From positions 124,001 to 188,000 of the forward strand of contig JADNRY010000035.1 in the NCBI GenBank assembly GCA_015501585.1: 64,000 bases of DNA. Reading direction: 5' to 3'. Of the stretch, positions 1-10,579 are shown piece by piece (positions within the stretch are counted from its first letter, which is position 1; each line of letters opens with the position of its first letter). Both the position numbers and the translations under genes were made by a program. The notes under the pieces were generated by a model. That model ran no database searches. It was not told the origin of the DNA and saw only the letters and a program-made list of their open reading frames with translations. This DNA comes from Rhodocollybia butyracea (Eukaryota; Basidiomycota; Agaricomycetes; Agaricales; Omphalotaceae).

Positions 1-1711
1 CTCACCTAACCCAACCAGGGTCAGCTCTCATGAACTCTATTACCAGTGGATTGATGGGTAGTGTAATATTCTGGGGCCCTCCTGGGTAGCATCTCTCCCT
101 CTACTCGTATGTATAACTTGTGCTCATCTGTCAGACAACAGTTGTGGGAAAACGACTTTAGCTAGGCTGGTTGCGAAACAGACTGACTCTATATTTAAAG
201 AACTCAGTGCGACCATAGTTGGTATAAACGAAGTAAGGCCGATTTTTGAGGCAGCTAAGAACGCGTTGCAGTTAACGGGAAGGTATGTATAATGTCCTTT
301 TGATTTTTATCTTTCAAAAGTTGATGCTATTTAGGAAAACGATTCTTTTTCTTGATGAAGTTCATCGATTCAACAAATCTCAGCAGGTAGTTAAATTAAC
401 TCGTAGTAGCTTCGCTCATACCAGGTGTCTTCATTAGGACATTTTTCTCCCATATCTAGAACAAGGTCACATCCAGGTTAGTTCAACGAGCAGAATTTTA
501 CCTTTTGATTGACTGGGACTTGCAGCTCATCGGAGCTACAACAGAAAATCCATCATTCAAGCTAACTGGGGCTCTCCTCAGTCGTTGCAGAGTTTTTGGA
601 TTGGAACGTTTGTCGGATGCGGATATTGAAGAAATCGTTAGAAGAGCAATCAACAGGCTTCCGCTTTCTCTTACAGTTGTTGAAGCTGAATCCCCTTCAC
701 AAGACATTATATCCTCTAGTCCACAACGTTCCACACCTGCATCCTCTCAAACTTTATCATCTTCACCAGCATACTCAAACTCCGATGAGGGCTCTTTCAG
801 CTCTTCTACTCTCCTCCCAGCTTACCCTCATTTCACCCCAAGAGTGCTAACTTCCTTAACATCCCTTTCCACCGGTGACGCACGCACAGCACTGTCTCTC
901 CTAGACGTGGTTTTATCTGCTCCTCAAACTACCTCTGAAGACAAGTTAATTGATAACCTTCGACGGTCTGTATCGGCTTCTTTTGATCGAAGTGGCGATA
1001 GCAGATACGACATGATCTCGGCTCTTCACAAGAGTGTTCGCGGAAGCGACGTCGATGCTGCGATGTATTGGCTCGCCCGTATGCTGAGTGCTGGTGAGGA
1101 TCCGCTGTACGTTGCTCGAAGAATGGTCGTATGTGCGAGTGAGGATATTGGATTGGCGGATAACCATGCTTTACCACTGGTAAGTCTACAGGCAGTGGGC
1201 CTATATGAGTAGCTGAACAATACTTATAGGCAATGTCAACTCTTCAGGCTTGCCAACTTATTGGTATGCCGGAGTGTCGTATAAATCTAGCGCACCTCGT
1301 GGCCTACCTCTCAGAAGCACCCAAGTCAACTCGATCCTACGGTATTTCACATCAAATAGTCTCGCGTGTACGTTTGATTGAGTGCTTATTGCAGAGGCTT
1401 ACAATCGCGCAGAAAAAGCCGCAAAGAGGGATCTGACTCTCCCAGTACCGTTAGCCGTGCGAAATGCTCCGACATCATTGATGAAAGACTTGGGTTATGC
1501 CGTGGGTTACAAGTACAACCCAAGTTTTGCACATCCTGTTCACAACACTTTCCTACCTCCGGAGATACAAGGTCAACAATTCATGAGGCAGCCTGGTGAT
1601 ATTGAAGATAAGATTTGGGATGAAGCAGCGTTGAAAGATTGGGAGCGCGAGCGAAATAACGGAAAAGAATGGGAAGGACGCTCATTGTCAAATATGTTAC
1701 AGCTTGGATAA
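1..1711 (+). CDS. MGS1: Mgs1/WRNIP1-type AAA+ ATPase (5' partial)
   Basis: DNA-dependent AAA+ ATPase of the Mgs1/WRNIP1/RarA family, which acts at stalled replication forks in the nucleus. The left edge cuts the gene; the frame is open from base 3 (HLTQPGSALM). The Walker A motif GPPGCGKTT is split by the first intron (about 85-136). Walker B reads ILFLDEVHRF (about 335-370), sensor 1 is LIGATTENPSF (about 523-555), and a sensor 2 region with LSTGDARTAL follows (about 865-900). The C-terminal MgsA-type domain contains SALHKSVRGSD, DAAMYWLARML and ASEDIGLAD, which are diagnostic of this family. A serine-rich insert lies at about 700-830. The N-terminal UBZ-type zinc finger expected in the family would be outside the window. 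The stop is TAA at 1709-1711. The next gene starts 162 bp downstream on the same strand. Confidence 0.93.
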
Positions 1712-1873
1712 TGTACTTTTTGTTTTGCGAGTAATCGACGTGATTCTGAGGATTCAGTCGCGATCTAAACGTATCACATAATTTGTCGAAGCTGGTCTGT
1801 GCGTCTACATCACAAGACCAAGTATACTAATAAAGATGCTTTAATCTGCCTCTCTACCTACACCAAGCCAGTA

Positions 1874-3070
1874 ATGCCATCACTGCCCTCGACGCACGAT
1901 GGAGGTGAAGAAGGTGTGTTCCATGTGCTTCTCACAGGCTTTGGTGTAAGCAAAACTCATTAATCCGCCGGCAAGTCATTTTACTTATTGGAAACATAGC
2001 CTTTCCACAACCACAAGCCAGTGAACCCATCGTGGCTCGCAGTCAAGCCTCTACACAATGTGGTCATTCCTCTGGACGCTGATCCTGTCGTTATCGATGG
2101 TGCGGTAGTCATCCGCCCGACGTTGACCGCAAAACATCGGCTGGTCAAGATATCTGCTCTTGAGATCCCAGTAGAATATGAATCAGTCAAGGACATTGTT
2201 CCTAAATTGCATCTAAGGCCACCAGTGCTACCTGATTCAGTCAATAAAGACGACTTTTATCCTCTACCGCCGGACAAGGGATATGACTTTATTTTTCATG
2301 TCGGAGTTGCCGGAAGAGGTCCGTTGAGGATGGAGAAGCTGGGACATAAACTTGGGTATTACATGAAGGATGCGACAGGCAAGATGGCACCCGTTGTTCA
2401 AGCCGCTCCGTCGGATTTCCGGCGACGAGAAGAATTGGATGTCTCGATCGGCGAACAAGCGGTTGAGAGAATCGGGCTTGGTTTCGAACTAGAGAATACA
2501 GGTGATGCATATAGTGCACGACCCAGCCGCGGGTTTGGTGTTGGATACGAAAAGTTCCCCGATGGTCTGTAGCAGCAACCTCAAATTTGGGACTGCCTCC
2601 TAACAGTGCTTGTGCAGAGATTTACACCGACATCGATGTATCAAGACTGGTGTCTGACCTCAGAAATTCTGGTATAGAAGTACGTGATTACTCGTCGCTC
2701 TAGAAGACTGCTAAACCGTAGCGTAGCAAATTTATTCCTCGATGGATGCCGGCCACTATATCTGTGATTTTGCGTACTACTGCTCTTTGGCGGAGTCAAA
2801 GCGTAATGGAAAGCCGTACGAGAAGGACCGAAACACTCAAGGTAGCGTTTTTACTGATTGGCTAGGGAAAAGAAGTTGATATCTCCCTTTACTAGTTCTT
2901 TTTATGCACATCCCGCCCGCGAATTCTCCCCTCAGAACTGAAGAGGTGACAGGTGAGGCTTACTGTTTTTGGGAGAAAAATATTAAAGCTTTCCACACAA
3001 AGAAACTATTCGTAGGATCATCTGCTGGATTGGGGTGGAGCTTGCTGAGATTCATGACAAGGCCGCATGA
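1874..3070 (+). CDS. Pyroglutamyl-peptidase I (peptidase C15)
   Basis: Cytosolic cysteine peptidase that removes N-terminal pyroglutamate. Six exons can be joined. Exon 1 (1874-1945) ends in LLTGFG, and the next exon begins PFHNHKPVNPSW, giving the family N-terminal signature TGFGPF..NPSW. The catalytic cysteine sits in GHYICDFAYY (about 2749-2778), as in the vertebrate enzyme. The catalytic histidine is in LFMHIPP (about 2898-2918). Introns lie near 1946-1999, 2555-2617, 2681-2725, 2841-2895 and 2953-3002. The last acceptor was chosen at 3001-3002 because it alone gives the family-like C-terminal helix ETIRRIICWIGVELAEIHDK before TGA. The encoded protein is about 280 residues, a little longer than bacterial Pcp. 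Confidence 0.9.
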
Positions 3071-3383
3071 TCAGTCAAGACAAAGCTACAGGTGAAAGAA
3101 ACGGTGAACAGACCAACTGGTAAATCCTAACTAGCGAGTGGTTTGGCTGGGCGAATGACAATATCACTTCACTGCTTATTACCTCCTCCTCATGCCATTC
3201 TTCTCTCTTTGCAAATAAGCGATAAATACCACTATCAACAGCCTCAAGTGAAATATAAAGTTGATGGTCCGTTGGTCATGGATATGCTTAGTTTATATTA
3301 AGACAGTATTGCATGGTCTTTTGAGATTTTTATAATAAACAAACAGACTTTCAATCAACCTTCACAGCCAGTATATATCTGCA
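3071..3383. other. Intergenic, convergent 3' ends
   Basis: AT-rich spacer between two convergent genes (peptidase on +, PPCS on -). It presumably holds both 3' UTRs. I see no gene, RNA or repeat in it. Confidence 0.6.
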
Positions 3384-4573
3384 TCATGGCGCAGCTGCAC
3401 TTTCCGGCTCTCCTACCCATACCGTATGCCTCTTCACCAGCTCCGCAATGATATTCTCCTCTATTTCTTGGTTGGAATCGGTGATGTCGATGCGGAGCCA
3501 AGATTCTTCGAAGGAATTCTCTCGTGATTCCGGGTTTAGGTTGGAGTCCACTTCCGATATCGTCGCCTTTGGAGATTTCCATGAGATGAAGACGACCTCA
3601 AACTTGCGGCGGTTCAGGTCATTCCCTATGACAACCTGGTGTCCATACCGTCGGAGAGCGGCTTGGGCTTTCGGAATGAGGAGGCTTTGGTCTGTTTCAA
3701 GCTGGGAAAAGGAAAAGATTGAGGAATCGAAGGCATGGAAAACGGGGGGTACTCTACCTTGAACGAAACGATATAGCCGTCCTTGCCTGTCCAATCTTCT
3801 ACCATGGGCTTCAGGATTTTCGGTACCTGATCCATCTCGATGTGCAAGGATCCTTTACCGGATTGAATCTTGTGCTCTGACTGCGAAGTATTTGTATAAC
3901 TCATTTTGCTAATAAGAAATACTCACCATCTTCTGCCTTGGTAAGAAGAAATCGCTAACAGCCGCCGCAAGATAATACATTGCTTTTCTCTTCATCGTGC
4001 TCAGTTCTTGACTCACCGCCCGCAAAAGCCAAAGGTAATCATTCACGGTGACAAATGTGAGTGTGTGTAGGGTACCTGCTGCTTGAACTGCCTTGTACAA
4101 AGCGAGCACCTGTAAAAGGTCCTCTCTCTTACTTGGCGTAACGCAGATTTCTTGTGACGTCGGTCCTCGGTCAATTTCGAGAAAATCCAAAAACGGATTG
4201 GTGGAATGCGAGTAATGTCTACTAAATGGCTGTAAGCTGAACTGCCGGTGCATGAAGATGACTGCGTAGCCGGCTTTCAAAAAGTATTCCGCAGATGTTG
4301 CACCTCGAGTTCCTGCACTGAAGTTGTCCAGAAACCGGACACTGATCATGAAGGGATCAGCTGCGGAAAAAATCGAGCAAACCATGCCTACACGTTGAGT
4401 TCCAAAGGGACTGTAGTCCCACCACTCGTAACCAGCACAATTTTCCTTCCTTCCTCAGTCTGTCTTTTCACAAACTCTTTTACGCCGGCGATATCCTGTT
4501 CTAAACCAGGCGGTGGTGGCTGCGTTGCAAAATAGGACTCGGCTGAGAATGGTGGGGAAGATGATCCAGGCAT
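3384..4573 (-). CDS. CAB2: Phosphopantothenate--cysteine ligase (PPCS)
   Basis: Second step after pantothenate kinase in coenzyme A synthesis: joins 4'-phosphopantothenate to cysteine. The start ATG at 4573 gives MPGSSSPPFSAE. The nucleotide-binding start of the fold reads KIVLVTSGGTTVPLE, followed by VRFLDNFSAGTRGATSAEYF (about 4260-4350), the conserved CoaB-type region. YYLAAAVSDFF (about 3940-3980) and KILKPMVEDW follow, then the nucleotide-binding region with VVIGNDLNRRKFEVVF. The C-terminus is ELVKRHTVWVGEP before TGA (3384-3386). As in other eukaryotic PPCS it is a stand-alone synthetase without the CoaC decarboxylase half. At least three short introns interrupt it. It shares a 231-bp divergent promoter with the ISWI gene. 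Confidence 0.92.
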
Positions 4574-4804
4574 TATATACCCTGATCTTCGACGGCGATA
4601 AGGCTTGGAAAAGGAGCAAAAACCACAAGCGAAAATTATGAGACGGAATATGCAGTGGGGATCAGGCCATCGGTGTAACGACGAAACCGAAAACGTTCGC
4701 GTGGTCACACCTGCGACTAGATCACGCGTTACACTGTCATTTTCTTTCTCAACCACAACAAGCTACCACAATTCAGGGCAACGAACAAGGCGGATACTTG
4801 GACG
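4574..4804. promoter_or_regulatory. Bidirectional promoter PPCS / ISWI
   Basis: 231 bp separate the two divergent start codons, so both promoters and 5' UTRs must lie here. An ACGCGT hexamer (MluI-box-like) is at 4724-4729. I see no clear TATA box. Binding of any factor is inference. Confidence 0.6.
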
Positions 4805-7800
4805 ATGAGTGTAAGTCGCTTTGTTTTCAATTTCGTTTACCTCATTAACCGTCCGCAGACATTCACGGCGGTTGGCCCCGACGACGAGTTGTTGTCAGAC
4901 GTGGTACCCTCTAATATTGTTTCTCGGCAGCCTTCCACCGGCGCAGACGGAGAATATGGTGAATCTGAGGCAGAATTAGACGATGAACTTGCTTCAGAAC
5001 CCGAACCAGAGGAAATTAAAACCAAAGGGAAAGGGAAAGCCAAGGGCAAATCTAGTGGTGGCGGACGAAAATCTACCGCGACAAAAGCAGCCGAAGATCA
5101 AAAGCTGACTTCCCAACGCGCCGAAATGGATAAGGCTAAAGCTGCAGACGCCGTCAAGCGGTACTCATATCTCCTAGGCCAAACCGAGCTCTTTAAACAT
5201 TTCGTTGATATCAAACGGGCGAGAGATCCAGAGTATGCCGCGTTGTTGGACGCTCAGCAATCGAAAGGCAAAAAAGGCAAAGGCAAGGCAGCCAAGGGTG
5301 CAGCGGCGAAAGGCGGAGAAGCTGGTGGTGTTGCTCGGCACTACCGCAAATCCGAGAAGGAAGAAGACGAGGAGTTGCTCAAAGAGGGCGAAAACGCTTT
5401 AGGCTCTGACGTGCCCTTTGTGTTCGAATCATCTCCCTCGTTCGTTTCTTCTGGGACCATGCGTCCGTACCAACTTCAAGGATTGAACTGGATGGTCTCA
5501 TTGCATCATAATGGCTTAAACGGCATTCTTGCAGACGAAATGGGTCTTGGAAAAACCCTACAAACAATTGCTTTTCTCGGTTACCTCTATCATCATCTTG
5601 ATCTCCCCGGTCCGCACTTGGTCGTAGTGCCGAAATCTACTCTACAGAATTGGAAACGCGAGTTCGAAAGATGGTGTCCATTTTTCCGGGTTGTAGTGCT
5701 TACAGGCACTAAGGAAGAGAGAGCGAGCATCATTCAAGACCAGTTGTTGGCGTTTGACGCTAATTCGAGCGATGGCTCGCTCTCATTACCTTTCGACGTT
5801 CTCATCACCTCCTACGAAATCTGTCTCATTGAGCGTTCCGTTTTGCGCAAATTTTCATTCCAATACATCGTCATTGACGAAGCACACAGGATCAAAAACT
5901 CCAGTTCATTGCTGAGTCAAATCGTTAGAGCGTTTGCAAGCAGAGGCAGGCTGTTAATTACTGGTCAGCCTGCAATTCTTCTCTCAGCCTCCCTGTGTAC
6001 TAACAAATAAGTCAAGGTACTCCACTCCAAAACTCTCTCGAAGAACTTTGGGCGCTTTTAAACTTTATCGCTCCTGAAATCTTTGTCTCGTTCAAGGATT
6101 TGGAGCTTTTCCTCAACAAGGATGACTCTGCGCCTTCCGCCTCTGGGATCGAGCAAGCTAACGCAAATACATCTGAAGGCGCGGATCCAATGCAAGTTGA
6201 CGGAGATCTAGAGGGGGACCTTCCTACAGAGGGCGACACGATGGAAGTTGAGGAGTCTGCGCCGCCCGCCGCCTCGACTTCGGTTAAAGGTAAAGACAAA
6301 GCCGCTGCACAGACCGAACAAGAAAAGAAATCGCAAAAAGTTGTCGAAGCATTGCACAAGATCCTCCGTCCCTTCTTGCTGAGAAGAGTCAAGGCTGATG
6401 TTGAGAAGAGTTTGTTGCCCAGTTAGTTCCTCCAGCTTTCTCTTTCGTACTCGATGATTAAACGTGTTCCCTGTTCGCAGAAAAGGAAATCAACATCTAT
6501 GTCCCCCTCACCCCCATGCAACGCCGATGGTACCGCTCTGTGCTCGAAAAGGATATCGATGCTGTGAACGGGTTGACGGGGAAGAAGGAGGGCAAGACGA
6601 GATTGATGAATATGGTCATGCAGCTTCGAAAAGTAACCTGCCACCCATACCTCTTCGATGGCGCTGAGCCCGGTCCGCCCTATACTACCGACGAGCACTT
6701 GGTCCAAAATAGTGGGAAGATGGTAATACTGGATCGATTGCTCGGCAAGATGAATGTGAATTCCATATTGGCTTGCCTTCTTGAGCGTTACTGATGATAT
6801 ATCTACTTCCAGATTACTGGCTCCCGCGTGCTCATTTTTTCCCAAATGAGTCGTGTACTCGATATTTTGGAAGATTATTGCTTATTTAGGGGGTACAGTA
6901 CGTGGTTGTCTTCCAGCCTCTAGTTTCGTTTTTACTAACTCTCCTTAAAAAACATAGAGTACAACCGTATTGATGGTAGCACCCCACATGAAGACCGCAT
7001 TGTCGCTATCGATGAATACAATGCCCCAGGCTCGGAAAAGTTTATATTTTTGCTAACCACGCGAGCAGGCGGGCTGGGTATCAACTTGACCTCAGCAGAT
7101 GTAGTAGTGTTGTATGATAGTGATTGGTCGGTGCTATCCCTCTTCGTTTTGTCATCTCGTTATCCTAATTGTTATCCTCATTCTTATAGGAATCCCCAGG
7201 CTGACCTCCAAGCGATGGACCGCGCGCACCGTATTGGACAAACAAAGCAAGTCTACGTGTATCGGTTTATTACTGAGGGTAGTGTCGAAGAACGAATGCT
7301 GGAGAGGGCAGCACAGAAGCTAAGACTGGACCAGCTGGTTATTCAACAGGGCCGAAATGGAGTCCCAGGAGCAGCTCAAGCTAGTTCGTTTTTCTTTTAA
7401 CCGACGATCGACTAGCTAGCTAACTACATTGTTTTTATCCCGACAGACAAAGCAGCCAATAAGGAAGAGCTGCTAGAGATGATCACTCATGGTGCTGAAA
7501 AAATTATCAACGACACTGGACCTGGAGGTGGTGCTACCTTGGGCACTGAAGGAGACGACGACAACATTGATATCGAAGCTATCATCGCTCGCGGTGAAGA
7601 AAGGACGTCTGAGTTGAACTCAAAATACGAAGGCTTGAACTTGGAGGATCTGAGCAACTTCAAGAGCGACGCGAGTGTGCAGCAGTGGGAGGGAGAGGAC
7701 TTTAGAGGTGGAGTGAGTAGCGATGGCCCCATACCGTTAACTATACTAACCTGTCCTTGCAGCGCAAACCGCTCAATCTCAATCTCCTCTCGCTTTCCAA

Positions 7801-9211
7801 ACGTGAGCGCAAATCAAACTACTCTGTCGACAATTACTTCAAAGACACTCTTCGTGCTGGGCCGAGCAAGCCCGAGAAGGGTCCCAAGCTACCAAAGGCA
7901 CCCAAGCAGGTTACTATGTAAGTCTATTGTCGTAACCTTTTCTCTGGTCAGTCTTGACGTCTTCCGACCCATCTTGTTCTTCTGGGATTGCCCACATAGC
8001 CAAGATTTCCAGTTCTTCCCACCTGAGCTCGCGGCGTTGCAAGAGCGCGAGTTGGCGGTACACAAACGCCTCAATGGGATCCCGGCCATGGTGCGCGAGC
8101 CCAACGCGGATGATACAGCGGAGACGCTGGCAGAGCTTGAAGAGGAGAGAAATCGAGAACAGGAGATCATAGATACTGGTGGGTAGCAGTCTTTCTTAAC
8201 ATACTATAGTGCGGGTTCGCTGACTCTTGTTGTCAGCGGAACCCTTGACCGATGAGGAGATTACCAAAAAAGAAGCATATTTGGAGCAAGGATTCCCGAG
8301 CTGGAGTAGGAGAGATTTCCAACAATTAGTCAAGGGTTTGGAGGCGTATGGATGGTACGCGTAATATGCTCCCTTATATGGCTTATATCTCACACGTTCC
8401 ACATAGGGACCAACCCGCAGAAATATACGCCGCTGATATTCAGGAAAAGACAGCGGAAGAGGTTGCAAAGTATTACAAAACTTTCAAGAGAAAATGGAAG
8501 ACGTTGGCCGGTGAGTATCATCTCTTCAATTCCCTCTTCATCTACTAACTACTAGTTCTTAGAATATCCCCGTATCGAAACCCGCATTTCGGAGGGTCTT
8601 GCTAAACGTACGAAACGATCCAACCTCGAATTCCTCCTTGAACAAAAAATCAACTCTGTGCGATACCCAATGCAAGAACTGGAGCTTAACTATCCAACTA
8701 CGAAGGGTAAAGTGTACTCTGAAGAGGAAGACCGATATTTATTGTGTCGCTTGTTCCATTACCATGGACTCAGTTCCACTAAAGCCGACGGTGGGGCTAA
8801 TGGCAAGACTGAAGGAGCTAGTGGTGGCATTGGTGATGCCGATGTGTACGAGAAGATTAAACGGGATATATCGGAATTCCCGGTTTTCCGATTTGATTGG
8901 TTTTTCAAGTCTCGGAGTGCGGCTGAGCTTGGACGGAGGTGTAATACATTGCTAGCGATGATTGAGAGAGAGGCGGAAGCTGAGGAAAAAACACGGATGG
9001 AACAGGAGGCAAAAAAGACTGGAACGAAGAGCAAAGTAGGTGTAGATATATTGGTATACAAATGGTATACTAATTTGTTTGCTTGTAGAAACGTGGCGCG
9101 GAAACTGACGTGGTTGCGTCCGCTGCCTCTTCGAGGCCTGCCACGCCGAGTGGCTCTGTGGCTTCTACGTCTGCGTCAGCCAAGAGGCCGACGAAGAAGA
9201 AGAAAACTTAG
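4805..9211 (+). CDS. ISWI-family chromatin-remodelling ATPase
   Basis: Nuclear SNF2 ATPase that slides and spaces nucleosomes. The acidic, lysine-rich N-terminus is followed by the SNF2 domain: [28 protein letters not shown] (Walker A), [14 protein letters not shown] box IDEAHRIKN and LLITGTPLQN (restored by splicing out about 5966-6016). An acidic insert (about 6110-6290) precedes the helicase C domain, which has [27 protein letters not shown] and [12 protein letters not shown]. The C-terminal HAND region (about 7560-8170), SANT ([17 protein letters not shown], about 8305-8355) and SLIDE ([18 protein letters not shown], about 8715-8770) make this ISWI rather than CHD or SWI2. It ends in a basic KRPTKKKKT tail. 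The first coding exon is only ATGAGT, followed by a 48-base intron (4811-4858). About a dozen introns in all. Confidence 0.93.
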
Positions 9212-9309
9212 AGGTAATGAGTAGACGTTCAACTGGATAACTTTCTATTTTATATGTCATATACTTTACTGTACTGTATAAAACGATTTGACCGGCGCTT
9301 ATTTCCTTC

Positions 9310-9354
9310 TGACGTCACACTACCACTGGCTACGTCATACACTGCGCGTATAAA
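9310..9354 (+). promoter_or_regulatory. CRE-like sites and TATA box of OM14-like gene
   Basis: A perfect TGACGTCA palindrome (9310-9317), a related TACGTCA (9331-9337) and TATAAA (9349-9354) are stacked 55-100 bp before the ATG at 9409. TGACGTCA is the classical ATF/CREB-type bZIP site. Use in this fungus is inferred from sequence alone. Confidence 0.55.
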
Positions 9355-9408
9355 GAGCGACGCGAACATTTTGATTTTCTACTCTTCTTCCGATACTCTT
9401 TGATAAAC

Positions 9409-10375
9409 ATGTCTTACGCTTCAGTTGCGGGCACCAATATGCCTTCTGAATCTTCGCAGGTAATTTACTTTTGTTTTGCCCATCTCATTTACTCAAAGCG
9501 AATCTCTTCTAGCCTCGTCCAGACCCAGCCTTGTGGAACACAGAAACACCCTCGGCCTCCATCGTCGCCGATGACACTGCCAAAGTCAACGTCGTCCATC
9601 CCGACTTCAAAGAACATCCCGCAACCATAACTTCTGACAACCAACCTCCACCGGACGACGATTTCGACAACCGCAAAAGGAACAACAAGAATAGACGTCT
9701 GAGAGAAGCAGAAGCTGAAGGCTTGTACATGTGGCAAATCACAAAACATTATCTTTTCAGACCTGGTGTGGCGGGAGGGTTGATTGGCCTGTGTATGTTT
9801 CGAATCTTCCACAACATGTATATTTATCATTCTAACGATCCGGTTATTGTAGTAAACATCGGCTTACTTGCTGGAGCGTCTCGTGCATTCTATACTCAGC
9901 CACATCTTCGAAGCGACCGCAAGCTCATCGCGAGCACTGCTGCTGCAACTCTTGCTATTCTCGGCGTCGAAGGCTTTGCCGCAGAGAAATATGCAGAGAC
10001 TGATCAAGGCAAGGCAGAAGCTCGCCGTGCAAAGAAAGAGGGAACCCTCATTTACAAGCATCTTCGCGAAAACATTTTACGCCCTCAGGTTCTTGGTGGC
10101 CTCCTTGGATTGAGTATGACTTTTGACGAATACAACGCGTGAGATTGCTAATTTTTATTCCCAGTGAATGCCGCAATTCTGGGGTCTCTTGGTTATCTTT
10201 CATACAAAAACTGGGACAAACCAACATGGGACCGTCGGACTGTTACTGCAATTTCCGTTGGATTGCTTGCTCTTTGGGGAGGCGAAGGGTAAGGATCCGC
10301 CTCTATGAAGTTTTCATCATACTAACTTTGTTGTTTAGGGCTCTTGCTGAACGTTATCGAGAATCGCGCCACTAA
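9409..10375 (+). CDS. OM14-like mitochondrial outer-membrane protein
   Basis: Small protein of about 260 residues. It begins MSYASVAGTNMPSE, resembling the MSYAAAA starts of filamentous-fungal OM14-type proteins. A hydrophilic, charged N-terminal third (residues about 20-85) is followed by two copies of a membrane unit. Unit 1 has RPGVAGGLIGLVN...GVEGFAAEKYAE, and unit 2 has RPQVLGGLLGLVN...GGEGALAERYRE. Each unit carries two hydrophobic stretches, so about four membrane segments are predicted. Introns fall at the same place (after GLIGL / GLLGL) in both units, which supports internal duplication. The OM14 assignment rests on length, N-terminal style and topology recalled from the family and is tentative. 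An alternative is an unnamed fungal membrane protein. Confidence 0.6.
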
Positions 10376-10579
10376 ATAACATATATCATTGGACTATCAT
10401 TATTTACCACTCTTTGTAAATATTTTGCACGAAAAAGTTGAAAAGTTTGCGAGAAACAGCTTTGACTTCCAAGTTCTAATCTTATCTAATCTATGATGCT
10501 TGTTCCTGTTTGGCTGCACCGTTTTGGCACGGGTCCGAATCTCTTTTTTTCTTAACGACCTTCGTTTCCCATTTTCACA

